Below, one piece after another: positions 51,580-64,000 of a DNA stretch of 64,000 bases. Position numbers and translations under genes: made by a program. The notes beneath the pieces are model-generated. The model did no database searches. It was not told the origin of the DNA and worked only from the letters and a program-made list of their open reading frames with translations. The first letter of the stretch is position 1, and the number at the start of each line of letters is the position of its first letter. Source of the stretch: Magicicada septendecula (taxonomy: Eukaryota; Arthropoda; Insecta; Hemiptera; Cicadidae); contig JAWRYS010001473.1 of NCBI GenBank assembly GCA_034769895.1, positions 58,523-122,522 of the forward strand, given 5' to 3'.

Positions 51580-52989
51580 TTTTTAAATGGAAAGTGCCGA
51601 AACCCACACCAACACAACGCGTGCAAGCCGAAAAAGTATCCAGCGTGGATAGCAGTTTGCTTCCTGTGGATCGCTTGGCAGTGTAACTTCATGTGTTTAC
51701 AGGGGAACGGTTCATAGACAGACTTTTCGTCTTTAGGGAATGAACCCTCTGCAAGATGCTCAGGGTCCATGAGTGACTTCGGAGCGCTCCTTCTTTTCCC
51801 CGTGTTTGTTCTGTAAAACGTACACTGTAGGTTCCCAGCTTTACTCTGAGCAACGCTCAATAGGGAATGTTGAAAATTTTTGTCCACGGTGTACCCTCAT
51901 ACACACTAAACCTGCTCTGATGTTTTAATTACAGACATCATAATATTAAAACTTTAGAAACTTGAGCACTACGTAATGGAGATCAAACATTAACTTATAC
52001 AAGCCATTAATTTTATGCATATTTTTATATGTGTACTACATTATTGGCAACAAAGAAGTAGTTTGTTGTTAAAATTCCTTTCCGGGCTGTTTGGCCAAGG
52101 TCCAATGTTTTATTTATCACAAAACCTTTTCTTTTTCTTTTTTCACACATTATTGTCAGCAAGGAAATTAGAATTTACAAAACTGATGCTATACTAAAAT
52201 CTTACAAAGACAAAAAAACCTTTACTTGAGCAGAAAAAACAAAACTGATTAAACTAACAGCTAAAAAACTGCGTTGTCGTACAATGCGTTCTAAAAAAAA
52301 TTGATAATAGCCGAGTTAAATGGACTGTGACCCACCTACCTGGGTTCTGCAACCTTTGGTGTGTAACATACATAATACAATACAATAATATTATATCACA
52401 GTAAAACACAGTATATCACAATAACTAACAAACTTAACTTATACCTCTGATTATTCTTAGTTATAGTATTCTTCAAACTTACTTGGCGACTGAATTATGA
52501 GTAATTAGAAGGGCGCATATTGTGAGTTTATTGGTTTAAACAGAACAGAGATTGCCTCTTTTTATGCCTTTATAATTACTGATCAGCCAGGATATTAAAC
52601 TTCAATCATTAGATCTTTGGATCTAGAACAAACTAAGTGCTGATCTCAGAAATAAATTACTCGAATTGCAATACTTGAGAAAAGTCAACTGTAAGCTAAA
52701 TTAATTAAAACAATTTGGTGACATGTATCAATACCAGTGTACAAAATCAAATACTCATGGCGAGCATGCTACAGATTGTCGGTGCCTTTTGTCTTTACTC
52801 TCACTTATCTATAAAAGTCTCTGTTACTACTAAATGTTCGTATATCCTCGTTTATTAATAGTGTGCAATTACCACGAGGTGTTAATAATAGTTTAAGGTG
52901 TTACTTGGATAGCCTGCATGATACGATGGCATCAAGGAGATGTAATTAGTGCCACGTGCTTATGATCTGCAGGTCCGAACTCTTCGCGT
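51580..52989. other. Unassigned flank of YDDGG-3
   Basis: 51590-51900 is GC-richer than its surroundings and contains frames on both strands with no recognised domain. It could hold a terminal exon or UTR of the host gene. 51900-52989 is AT-rich with nothing recognised. Confidence 0.35.
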
Positions 52990-54282
52990 TGATACGTTTG
53001 ATATTATTGATATTTTTTTTATCATTGATACAAACAAGGTTAAAGTAATTGAGCACATTAATTTTTTGGGTAGCCATCTTGTATCGCCAACTTCTTAAAA
53101 GAGAGAAAAAAAAATATATACGTGCTTACCCTACTTACGTTCATACGGGTTCTTTTTGGCGAACAGGAAAATCAGAATGGTTGTTTAAACAAACAAAGAA
53201 ACTTTATACGTTTACACATTAATTAAAATTTATTAACATTTCTCAAATCAAAAAGAAACGCACATAAAATAAATTTGAAAGAAAGAAACTTTTAAAGTAA
53301 AGAAAAAAAAACTTTTAGTATAAAAAAGAATAAAACAACATTGAAATATTATATAAACCTTATATGAATCAAGATATTAAATTAAAAATATCTTTTAAAG
53401 AAAACGCAAACCAGACTTCTTAATATAGTTACATTCTCCCGTACACACGCAACACACATACCAAGTTATTTTAGAGATCTCATATTTAATTTAATTTATG
53501 TATAGATATTTTAGGCTGCCATTTCTTTTTAAAATTAAAAGGTTTTACAATTTTGAAAATTTCTTGGGTTTTACCCCATGTCGGTTACTTATCTTGCCAT
53601 TTTTTAGCGATTCGACCCAGTCCAGCCTCCTTACGTAATTCCGTCCACCCCGCACAATTCTATTGCTTATAATTTTGTATATATCACCAAAAACTGTCAC
53701 TTCATTTTACTTCATGGCTATTAAAAGTTATTAATTTGAATTTAAGATCACATTTTATCGTATGCGGGCCCGCAAAAATATGTTCCGGAACTTAACAGGT
53801 GTTGCTCGCGCGAGCATTGAATTCAGAATGAGAACGAACTACTTGCGCTAATTTGTGAAGCGGCTGTTGTTCGCCAATTCTTATTGGTTTACAGTTTGTA
53901 TTCGTTCGCCAGTGGACTGTTTTTGGCTTGTTGACAAAACTGGTGACACACATCGTTATATAAGTTGCTGACGCAACGCATCGCCTGATGTCTGGTTATA
54001 TAATTTGTTGACAGATTTTGCTACATAACGTGTTTACGTTTTCCGGGTTCGTCATTGTCCTTGAACTGACTTTGGTACAGTTGTTGGCTGTTATTAAAAC
54101 TGTCCACACAATATTATTAAACAATTGTCACAGTCAATGCTGCCACTGTTATTCTTGTTTTAAACAGGAAATTTACCCAAGTCTATAATTTCTGTCCCTA
54201 TCACTCGACAAGTTAATTATTATTTATGAAAAAATACAAATTCTGTTATTACCCCAGGTATGCCCAAAAATGCCCCGCTACA
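52990..54282 (-). repeat. LTR 1 of the YDDGG-3 array
   Basis: 1293 bp, + strand TGATACGTTTG...GCCCCGCTACA. Nearly identical to 58601-59885, differing mostly by single-base indels. Confidence 0.9.
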
Positions 54283-54291
54283 ATACCCCCT

Positions 54292-54332
54292 CAATGAGAT
54301 ATTTTATGCCGAAGCATAAAAAATCTCATTGA
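54292..54332 (-). ncRNA. Conserved UUCG hairpin before the polypurine tract of YDDGG-3a
   Basis: In sense (minus): CAATGAGAT pairs with ATCTCATTG, and TTTTATGC with GCATAAAA, closed by a TTCG loop with one T/T mismatch. GAGGGGGTAT and the LTR follow. Same fold as 9788-9827, but with ATGC/GCAT where YDDGG-1 has CTGT/ACAG. Confidence 0.7.
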
Positions 54333-57219
54333 CACATTCATACTTGCTAAAGGGATCAGCCAGGATATGTCGCCACAACCCCCTGTATGGTTTACAAAAA
54401 AGAATAATCAACTCACCCTTGGTCCGGTGACTGTGACCGCATCTGCATGACAATACTGGACTTCTCTCTCGAGATCCCAACACCGTAGAGTCAGACAGAT
54501 ACTCCACGCCCCTGCTCTGACGCGCAGGCCAGCTCAGGTCCGCCGCCACAGCACCACCAAACACTGAAACAACAAATCAAAATATTAAATAGTGGCCTTA
54601 TACAACACCATATCCCCAACTGATCTGTTCCCCCCTAGTGGTGCTGGTTTGCGCTAAGAAGCACTGGTTTTGTTCTTTATTTATATTTAACATATATATG
54701 AATACCTAACTACAACATGATAAGATTCTCTTACACTAACAAACACAACATAACATAAGAAAACATAGTACACTTCTAATTCACATTAAAATAAACAACT
54801 GGTATTTAAAATGTTACACACTTTACATTATTAAATTTGCATATAAAATCAGAAAATTGCCTTTCAATAACAGAATACATAGATCTCCATTTAACTTTTA
54901 TTAAGTCGTTTCTCAAAATTACAATTTTTTTTTTTTTTTTCAATTATGGCCATCATTATTCCATTTCATTACTTTGGGTGATTCTACGTTATTCATTATA
55001 ATTTACTTTATCCACTTGGCATTTACTCATAATCTTACCCCTTTTATTACTCTAACGTTCCCTTACAAAATCTCTAACTAGTATGACACCCCTCTATTAA
55101 AATTTTACTAACCCTTCTCTACCTCTAACTACTTACTATTTTAACTCCAATCGCCACCTTCTACTCTTATATAAAAAAAATATTCTCTAACCCTTTGTAC
55201 ATAGGATACGTGTTTCCCCCCCCCAAAAAAGCTCAATTCCCGTTCTCTGGCCCCTGGATTTTTACCTAAGGCGGCCCCTTCCCACTAAAACTATACCAAA
55301 TCCCGTCCCAACCCTTATGTTGCGGACTCCCACATTACACTACCACTACTACAAAATTGCCATCCCCAAAAAATCTCACTCTCATAACTTCACTACAATT
55401 ACAACAAATTAACATCAACAAAATAAACAACAATATATCACTCAAGACTCTACATAAATTCTCCATTTCTACTGTGTCTCCACTTATACTTCTCAAAATT
55501 CTATAACATACATTAACTCAAAACAATATTGCATTATTTTCATTTCCACTATTACTTTAACTCTTACTTCGATTTGGACAGATCTATGTCCCACAAAATT
55601 CAACTTGAACTGGTTCAAACATTTTATTCAAACAATTACTATCACCCACTTCTATCTTTTACAACCTATTGAAAATTTTACCTATTACAACTATTTTTCA
55701 TTTTATTTTAAAATCTATAAACACATTGAAAACATATTATTATATTTTTATAATACTTATTCCTAACATACTAATGCAATCAACACAATAAGACATAATA
55801 ACACAATATAAGAAGTATTTAGTGCATCTATTTTTTAAATTCAAACAAAATTATTGAGTAGCAAATCATCATTATTAATTAAAATATATCAAATTTTTAA
55901 TACGTTATCCCCTTGGATAACCTCCCAGCCACACACACTATTTCAATTATGTAAGACTGTGGCGCCTTTTCGCTTCCACAGAGACTGTATAATTTTGGAG
56001 CAGGGTTTTACCTCTCCGTGTCTCTGCTTCCGCTATTAAGTTTAAAATTGGTGAACATCAACATGTTCTCGTTAATAATCATGCACCCTTAAACGGATCT
56101 ACCACCTGGCTCTGCTGTTCCTTCTCGAACAGAGTGGCAGCCGCTGTTCCATAGTTTGGTGATTCCCCTTTTATTACCCCCCATCAATTTCAAAATACAC
56201 CTTTACAACGATAACAGCTATGGCCAGTTATGGTCAGCGCGTAATCGTAATGTGCCCCAACCATAGCTGTTAAAGCTAAACCAATTCCACGGTCAGGGTT
56301 CGGTGAGGCCGTGACCGCCCGAAAATTTGGGGAATCACAAGTAAAATATCTTTCGTAATATTAAATTTAAGAATTTATATTTAAATGACAATATTAATTT
56401 AGATGGGGTTTTAACCCACTTTATATGGAAGCTTAACCATTATTAACATAAAATAATTAATACAAAATCTACAACCTTCCCCCATAGCAGTTCCACACTA
56501 CACTATTTTAATACATCACATAACACGATACACAAATGGCAATCCACCTGGATTATTAGCATACACTAAACAAACAATTCTCTTTTAACTAATTTATCTA
56601 AAAATTTATAAACATTATTATTTAAAATTTTTCATTAACTGTTTTTATTTATCATCATGATGAATTTATCCTGTGTTGCAGTCAGATTTTCAAAAATTCT
56701 TAAAATTTATTATTAACATATATTTTTAACCATTAAGTTATTCCACAAAATAGACCATTTAACATTTATTTATTTATTAATTATTATTAAATCAAAATCT
56801 CACCAAACAATTTAATTACCTTATAAAATTCAAACACATAACATTCAATCACAATATCTAAACATCTCAAATTATTTACTTCAATTGATTATTAAAATTA
56901 AATATTTAATTGACTATTAAAATAACATATTTCAATTATTATCAACATTCTATAAATCATTTATTATTGTCTTCATAATTATTTTATTATTTAATTGGAA
57001 TGCCAAAATATTAATAATATTATTATTATTAACACAACATTTTCTAAAACATATACACATTACTTTTCTAACATTTCACAATACACACATGAATTCAATA
57101 TTATTTACAAAATATGCGTCAAAACTGTTCAAGTGTATTTCACTTCAGATGTCCAAATCAGCAAGGTCATTACCAAAAATTTACAATATTTAAAAATGTC
57201 CCAACACTGATCTTTTAGC
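54333..57219 (-). other. AT-rich non-coding interior of YDDGG-3a
   Basis: No coding content. The minus-strand frame 54304-54564 overlaps the conserved 3' block and is not believed to be a gene. It contains the paired structure at 56159-56338. Confidence 0.55.
56159..56338 (-). ncRNA. Putative structured RNA block in YDDGG-3a
   Basis: Outer arms GTGATTCCCC (56159-56168) and GGGGAATCAC (56329-56338) are perfectly complementary. Inside, AACAGCTATGG (56213-56223) pairs perfectly with CCATAGCTGTT (56261-56271), and CACGG pairs with CCGTG near 56288-56314. The outer arms and GACCGCCCGAAA are shared with YDDGG-2 at 31437-31593. Confidence 0.55.
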
Positions 57220-58376
57220 TCATCCTCCATCGTCATATATATATCTAGTGTATTTGTAACATTCATCATTTTTATCAACATACAAATTATTATAATTGTT
57301 ACTATCATAATAACTCATCAATTCTGTTTCATCCATTATACCATTATAAATCTTGTTACCATAAGTTAGGATTGTCCCGTCTATATCAGTGTTATTTGTT
57401 AATGTCAGGTAAATCATTTTCTCGGTTTTGTATTCCTCAACTACTACGTCAGGTAAATCATTATAGTCAGGTAAGATATTATCAAAATTATTCTCTGTCT
57501 CTCTTTCAACAGGTACGTATTTCACATGAGTCATCATCACCCCTTCTAGTAATTTTCTCAATTCATCATACTTTCTTTCTAACTTATATATTTCTATTTC
57601 ATTCTCAACATATAACTCTCTTTCTTCATAGCACCACATCACACTCTCACAATTATTACGGACAGAGGGTACAACATTATACAACATTACTTCATTTAAC
57701 AATAAGGGTCTCTTGCCCTGAAAAAACAACATTAAATCATCATCATCATTATAAACAATAAGGGGAAAATTTGCCCTCTGTCCCCATTCAATTACTACAT
57801 TATTCTTCCACTCTCTCTCTATTTCATAAACACTCATTAACATTTCATTATCGCATTCTAAAACTTCATCAGTACTCTTTGTTATTATATTTTCATCATT
57901 TGCTTCTACATTATTCTTCACCCCCACTATACTCTCAAAATTGTCTACTATTTCGTCATTTTTACATTTTGTCTTACTTAAAACATTGTCACCTAATTTC
58001 TCGAACTTCTGTTCTAACTTATTTAAACTGTTTTTTATTATGTCATCAATCTGGTTCAAATTCTCATTAATCTCTTTAATCTCATATTTCAACTCATTAA
58101 TATCCCTACTTTGTCTATCAAATTTGTCATTCAATTCTCTAAAATTGCTGTCTTGTTTTTCTACACTATTGTACATCATATCATACAATCTTGCTAACAT
58201 AGTATCATTATCAGATTTCTTATTTTGATTTCCTAAAATAGGGTTGAATGAATCTCAACTGTCTGTATTATCTTTGACTCCTCAAGACTACTGTCAGTTG
58301 TTTGAATTCCGGAGTCGCTACTTATTTGATTTGGTATCTGACTATCAGATAAACTAATATCATTATTCTCCGCCAT
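57220..58376 (-). pseudogene. Coiled-coil Gag-like protein of YDDGG-3a (one frameshift)
   Basis: Starts MAENNDISLSDSQIPN at 58376, with SSDSGIQTT and HST; a 1-bp loss in a C-run at about 58240 breaks the frame. The main frame 57220-58200 (326 codons) has a coiled coil (INELKYEIKEINENLNQ, SLNKLEQKFEKLGD), an acidic spacer, WGQRANFPLIV, MWCYEERELYVENE, a second helical stretch (YKLERKYDELRKLLEGV), then YLTLTNNTDIDG and the terminal YIYDDGG. Without the C-run error it would be about 385 residues in one frame, which shows that the break at 4311 in YDDGG-1 is not a general feature. No enzyme motif; Gag-like by position. Confidence 0.72.
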
Positions 58377-58600
58377 TTTCTTAGAATTTTTTATATATAT
58401 TTCTTTATATAATCTTATTATCCGTAACATATAATTATTGACAAATATTCTACTCACCCATATTAAACATAACCTCTTACGTCTAATTTACGTATGCATA
58501 AAAATTTATTTTCTACTTCAAACAATCATTCTGTTTTCCCCGTAGGCCTATATTTATATAATTTCATTTATATAAATCGTCCCTCATCTTCGGGCGCCAC

Positions 58601-59885
58601 TGATACGTTTGATATTATTGATATTTTTTTTATCATTGATACAAACAAGGTTAAAGTAATTGAGCACATTAATTTTTTGGGTAGCATCTTGTATCGCCAA
58701 CTTCTTAAAAGAGAGAAAAAAAATATATACGTGCTTACCCTACTTACGTTCATACGGTTCTTTTTGGCGAACAGGAAAATCAGAATGGTTGTTTAAACAA
58801 ACAAAGAAACTTTATACGTTTACACATTAATTAAAATTTATTAACATTTCTCAAATCAAAAAGAACGCACATAAAATAAATTTGAAAGAAAGAACTTTTA
58901 AAGTAAAGAAAAAAAACTTTTAGTATAAAAAGAATAAACAACATTGAAATATTATATAAACCTTATATGAATCAAGATATTAAATTAAAAATATCTTTTA
59001 AAGAAAACGCAAACCAGACTTCTTAATATAGTTACATTCTCCCGTACACACGCAACACACATACCAAGTTATTTAGAGATCTCATATTTAATTTAATTTA
59101 TGTATAGATATTTTAGGCTGCCATTTCTTTTTAAAATTAAAAGGTTTTACAATTTTGAAATTTCTTCGGTTTTACCCCATGTCGGTTACTTATCTTGCCA
59201 TTTTTTAGCGATTCGACCCAGTCCAGCCTCCTTACGTAATTCCGTCCACCCCGCACAATTCTATTGCTTATAATTTTGTATATATCACCAAAAACTGTCA
59301 CTTCATTTTACTTCATGGCTATTAAAAGTTATTAATTTGAATTTAAGATCACATTTTATCGTATGCGGGCCCGCAAAAATATGTTCCGGAACTTAACAGG
59401 TGTTGCTCGCGCGAGCATTGAATTTAGAATGAGAACGAACTACTTGGCGCTAATTTGTGAGCGGCTGTTGTTCGCCAATTCTTATTGGTTTACAGTTTGT
59501 ATTCGTTCGCCAGTGGACTGTTTTTGGCTTGTTGACAAAACTGGTGACACACATCGTTATATAAGTTGCTGACGCAACGCATCGCCTGATGTCTGGTTAT
59601 ATAATTTGTTGACAGATTTTGCTACATAACGTGTTTACGTTTTCCGGGTTCGTCATTGTCCTTGAACTGACTCTTGGTACAGTTGTGGCTGTTATTAAAA
59701 CTGTCCACACAATATTATTAAACAATTGTCACAGTCAATGCTGCCACTGTTATTCTTGTTTTAAACAGGAAATTTACCCAGTCTATAATTTCTGTCCCTA
59801 TCACTCGACAAGTTAATTATTATTTATGAAAAAAAAATACAAATTCTGTTATTACCCCAGGTATGCCCAAAAATGCCCCGCTACA
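58601..59885 (-). repeat. LTR 2 of the YDDGG-3 array (shared)
   Basis: 1285-bp copy of LTR 1. On its left it is followed (minus) by the PBS of unit 3a; on its right by the polypurine tract and hairpin of unit 3b. Confidence 0.9.
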
Positions 59886-59895
59886 ATAACCCCCT

Positions 59896-59935
59896 CAATG
59901 AGATATTTTATGCCGAAGCATAAAAAATCTCATTG
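59896..59935 (-). ncRNA. Conserved UUCG hairpin of YDDGG-3b
   Basis: Same sequence as 54292-54332. Confidence 0.65.
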
Positions 59936-62812
59936 ACACATCATACTTGCTAAAGGGATCAGCCAGGATATGTCGCCACAACCCCTGTATGGTTTACAAA
60001 AAAGAATAATCAACTCACCCTTGGTCCGGTGACTGTGACCGCATCTGCATGACAATACTGGACTTCTCTCTCGAGATCCCAACACCGTAGAGTCAGACAG
60101 ATACTCCACGCCCCTGCTCTGACGCGCAGGCCAGCTCAGGTCCGCCGCCACAGCACCACCAAACACTGAAACAACAAATCAAAATATTAAATAGTGGCCT
60201 TATACAACACCATATCCCCAACTGATCTGTTCCCCCCTAGCGGTGCTGGTTTGCGCTAAGAAGCACTGGTTTTGTTCTTTATTTATATTTAACATATATA
60301 TGAATACCTAACTACAACATGATAAGATTCTCTTACACTAACAAACACAACATAACATAAGAAAACATAGTACACTTCTAATTCACATTAAAATAAACAA
60401 CTGGTATTTAAAATGTTACACACTTTACATTATTAAATTTGCATATAAAATCAGAAAATTGCCTTTCAATAACAGAATACATAGATCTCCATTTAACTTT
60501 TATTAGTCGTTTCTCAAAATTACAATTTTTTTTTTTTTTTCAATTATGGCCATCATTATTCCATTTCATTACTTTGGGTGATTCTACGTTATTCATTATA
60601 ATTTACTTTATCCACTTGGCATTTACTCATAATCTTACCCTTTTATTACTCTAACGTTCCCTTACAAAATCTCTAACTAGTATGACACCCCTCTATTAAA
60701 ATTTTACTAACCCTTCTCTACCTCTAACTACTACTATTTTAACTCCAATCGCCACCTTCTACTCTATATAAAAAAAATATTCTCTAACCCTTTGTACATA
60801 GGATACGTGTTTCCCCCCCCCCCAAAAAAGCTCAATTCCCGTTCTCTGGCCCCTGGATTTTTACTAAGGCGGCCCTTCCCACTAAAACTATACCAAATCC
60901 CGTCCCAACCCTTATGTTGCGGACTCCCACATTACACTACCACTACTACAAAATTGCCATCCCAAAAAATCTCACTCTCATAACTCACTACAATTACAAC
61001 AAATTAACATCAACAAAATAAACAACAATATATCACTCAAGACTCTACATAAATTCTCCATTTCTACTGTGTCTCCACTTATACTTCTCAAAATTCTATA
61101 ACATACATTAACTCAAAACAATATTGCATTATTTTCATTTCCACTATTACTTTAACTCATTACTTCGATTTGGACAGATCTATGTCCCACAAAATTCAAC
61201 TTGAACTGGTTCAAACATTTTATTCAAACAATTACTATCACCCACTTCTATCTTTTACAACCTATTGAAATTTTACCTATTACAACTATTTTTCATTTTA
61301 TTTTTAAAATCTATAAACACATTGAAAACATATTATTAATATTTTTATAATACTTATTCCTAACATACTAATGCAATCAACACAATAAGACATAATAACA
61401 CAATATAAGAAGTATTTAGTGCATCTATTTTTTAAATTCAAACTAAATTATTGAGTAGCAAATCATCATTATTAATTAAAATATATCAAATTTTTAATAC
61501 GTTATCCCCTTGGATAACCTCCCAGCCACACACACTATTTCAATTATGTAAGACTGTGGCGCCTTTTCGCTTCCACAGAGACTGTATAATTTTGGAGCAG
61601 GGTTTTACCTCTCCGTGTCTCTGCTTCCGCTATTAAGTTTAAAATTGGTGAACATCAACATGGTTCTCGTTAATAATCATGCACCCTTAAACGGATCTAC
61701 CACCTGGCTCTGCTGTTCCTTCTCGAACAGAGTGGCAGCCGCTGTTCCATAGTTTGTGATTCCCCTTTTATTACCCCCCATCAATTTCAAAATACACCTT
61801 TACAACGATAACAGCTATGGCCAGTTATGGTCAGCGCGTAATCGTAATGTGCCCCAACCATAGCTGTTAAAGCTAAACCAATTCCACGGTCAGGTTCGGT
61901 GAGGCCGTGACCGCCCGAAAATTTGGGGAATCACAAGTAAAATATCTTTCGTAATATTAAATTTAAGAATTTATATTTAAATGACAATATTAATTTAGAT
62001 GGGGTTTTAACCCACTTATATGGAAGCTTAACCATTATTAACATAAAATAATTAATACAAAATCTACAACCTTCCCCCATAGCAGTTCCACACTACACTA
62101 TTTTAATACATCACATAACACGATACACAAATGGCAATCCACCTGGATTATTAGCATACACTAAACAAACAATTCTCTTTTAACTAATTTATCTAAAAAT
62201 TTATAAACATATTATTTAAAATTTTTCATTAACTGTTTTTATTTATCATCATGATGAATTTATCCTGTGTTGCAGTCAGATTTTCAAAAATTCTTAAAAT
62301 TTATTATTAACATATTTTTTAACCATTAAGTTATTCCACAAAATAGACCATTTAACATTTATTTATTTATTAATTATTATTAAATCAAAATCTCACCAAA
62401 CAATTTAATTACCTTATAAAATTCAAACACATAACATTCAATCACAATATCTGAACATCTCAAATTATTTACTTCAATTGATTATTAAAATTAAATATTT
62501 AATTGACTATTAAAATAACATATTTCAATTATTATCAACATTCTATAAATCATTTATTATTGTCTTCATAATTATTTTATTATTTAATTGGAATGCCAAA
62601 ATATTAATAATATTATTATTATTAACACAACATTTTCTAAAACATATACACATTACTTTTCTAACATTTCACAATACACACATGAATTCAATATTATTTA
62701 CAAAATATGCGTCAAAACTGTTCAAGTGTATTTCACTTCAGATGTCCAAATCAGCAAGGTCATTACCAAAAATTTACAATATTTAAAAATGTCCCAACAC
62801 TGATCTTTTAGC

Positions 62813-63968
62813 TCATCCTCCATCGTCATATATATATCTAGTGTATTTTGTAACATTCATCATTTTTATCAACATACAAATTATTATAATTGTTACTATC
62901 ATAATAACTCATCAATTCTGTTTCATCCATTATACCATTATAAATCTTGTTACCATAAGTTAGGATTGTCCCGTCTATATCAGTGTTATTTGTTAATGTC
63001 AGGTAAATCATTTTCTCGGTTTTGTATTCCTCAACTACTACGTCAGGTAAATCATTATAGTCAGGTAAGAATATTATCAAAATTATTCTCTGTCTCTCTT
63101 TCAACAGGTACGTATTTCACATGAGTCATCATCACCCCTTCTAGTAATTTTCTCAATTCATCATACTTTCTTTCTAACTTATATATTTCTATTTCATTCT
63201 CAACATATAACTCTCTTTCTTCATAGCCACCACATCACACTCCACAATTATTACGGACAGAGGGTACAACATTATACAACATTACTTCATTTAACAATAA
63301 GGGTCTCTTGCCCTGAAAAAACAACATTAAATCATCATCATCATTATAAACAATAAGGGGAAATTTGCCCTCTGTCCCCATTCAATTACTACATTATTCT
63401 TCCACTCTCTCTCTATTTCATAAACACTCATAAACATTTCATTATCGCATTCTAAAACTTCATCAGTACTCTTTGTTATTATATTTTCATCATTTGCTTC
63501 TACATTATTCTTCCCCCCACTATACTCTCAAATTGTCTACTATTTCGTCATTTTTACATTTTGTCTTACTTAAAACATTGTCACCTAATTTCTCGAACTT
63601 CTGTTCTAACTTATTTAAACTGTTTTTATTATGTCATCAATCTGGTTCAAATTCTCATTAATCTCTTTAATCTCATATTTCACTCATTAATATCCCTACT
63701 TTGTCTATCAAATTTGTCATTCAATTCTCTAAAATTGCTGTCTTGTTTTTCTACACTATTGTACATCATATCATACAATCTTGCTAACATAGTATCATTA
63801 TCAGATTTCTTATTTTGATTTCCTAAAATAGCGGGTTGAATGAATCTCAACTGTCTGTATTATCTTTGACTCCTCAAGACTACTGTCAGTTGTTTGAATT
63901 CCGGAGTCGCTACTTATTTGATTTGGTATCTGACTATCAGATAAACTAATATCATTATTCTCCGCCAT
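62813..63968 (-). pseudogene. Coiled-coil Gag-like protein of YDDGG-3b, broken by small indels
   Basis: Same protein as 57220-58376, start MAENN at 63968 and end YDDGG before a TGA at 62813. Single-base indels (for example near 63069, 63228, 63371, 63515, 63627 and 63834) cut it into short frames. The pattern looks like sequencing or assembly error rather than slow decay, since the rest is almost identical to unit 3a. Confidence 0.7.
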
Positions 63969-64000
63969 TTTTCTTAGAATTTTTTATATATATTTCTTTA

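Larger units (their letters stand above)
52990..59885 (-). mobile_element. YDDGG-3a, LTR element without pol
   Basis: LTRs 52990-54282 and 58601-59885, start (minus) TGTAGCGGGGCATTT, end ACGTATCA, followed by PBS-like TGGCGCCCGAAGATGAG (about 58583-58599, minus). The interior encodes only the coiled-coil/YDDGG protein near the 5' LTR, then 2.9 kb of AT-rich DNA, the conserved block, hairpin and polypurine tract. The second LTR is shared with the next unit, so this is the first half of a tandem array. Confidence 0.88.
59886..64000 (-). mobile_element. YDDGG-3b, second interior of the tandem array (runs off the window)
   Basis: Near-exact repeat of 54283-58600, about 5.6 kb away. Differences are overwhelmingly 1-bp insertions or deletions, with very few substitutions. 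Includes the hairpin at 59896-59935, the structured block at about 61757-61933 and the ORF at 62813-63968. Confidence 0.88.

Noticed and set aside
50741..51717. Frames encoding Thr-His or His-Thr runs
   Set aside because: Products of (GT)n/(AC)n microsatellites.
54304..54564. 86-codon minus frame repeated at 59930-60166
   Set aside because: It covers the conserved non-coding 3' block and hairpin of YDDGG-3; no equivalent frame in YDDGG-1 or YDDGG-2.
55854..57210. Short + frames at 55854-56039 and 56995-57210, each repeated about 5.6 kb downstream
   Set aside because: Their conservation is due to the tandem duplication of the whole element, not to coding selection.

Overview
The window looks like a piece of a large, AT-rich insect (arthropod) nuclear genome. 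It contains phase-0 coding exons with GT-AG borders, mariner, hAT, Penelope, jockey/I-like and Ty3/gypsy elements, a tRNA-derived SINE, and long (GT)n/(AC)n microsatellites. I see no bacterial-style operon, no rRNA, no intact tRNA gene and no CRISPR array. The species cannot be named from the sequence alone.

The only host gene I can support lies on the + strand between 26492 and 48470: five exons, all phase 0, the fourth encoding two C2H2 zinc fingers. Its introns are packed with transposons. Nearly everything else in the window is mobile DNA.

Layout. 1-400: C-terminal remnant of a hAT transposase (minus). 2274-10830: an LTR element (called YDDGG-1 here) encoding only a coiled-coil protein ending in YDDGG, with a Penelope-like element (PLE) nested at 6027-8484. 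10831-11633 and 25316-26222: two parts of one hAT element split by 13.7 kb of Ty3/gypsy DNA (Gypsy-A, minus strand, 11634-25315), flanked by the same 5-bp AATAT. Gypsy-A is a tandem with three LTRs, and it is itself interrupted by a non-coding LTR element (TRIM-B, 12726-17485, TSD CTTC) and by an LTR piece at about 21409-22549. 26776 to about 28000: decayed mariner. 28783-36544: YDDGG-2 (minus, TSD GGAT), inserted into a LINE remnant and hit by a GIY-YIG-bearing PLE. 37409-38510: LINE reverse-transcriptase remnant carrying a SINE. 39813-40345: long-TIR MITE. 42231-46000: Gypsy-E, which runs into a 151-bp minisatellite that is split by a mariner. 49458-50494: jockey/I-type LINE pieces. 52990-64000: YDDGG-3, a tandem LTR-interior-LTR-interior array that continues past the window.

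The most interesting thread is the YDDGG family. Three diverged LTR elements in one window lack any protease, RT, RNase H or integrase. They share a coiled-coil protein (HSTP near the N-terminus, LPyDV and YLxLT later, [YF]DDGG at the very end), a conserved 3' block, and a hairpin just upstream of the polypurine tract. The hairpin stem shows compensatory changes between families and keeps a UUCG or UUAG loop. Two of the families also share a 157-180 bp internal block closed by GATTCCCC/GGGGAATC. These look like non-autonomous, Gag-like-protein-only retroelements with conserved RNA structures.
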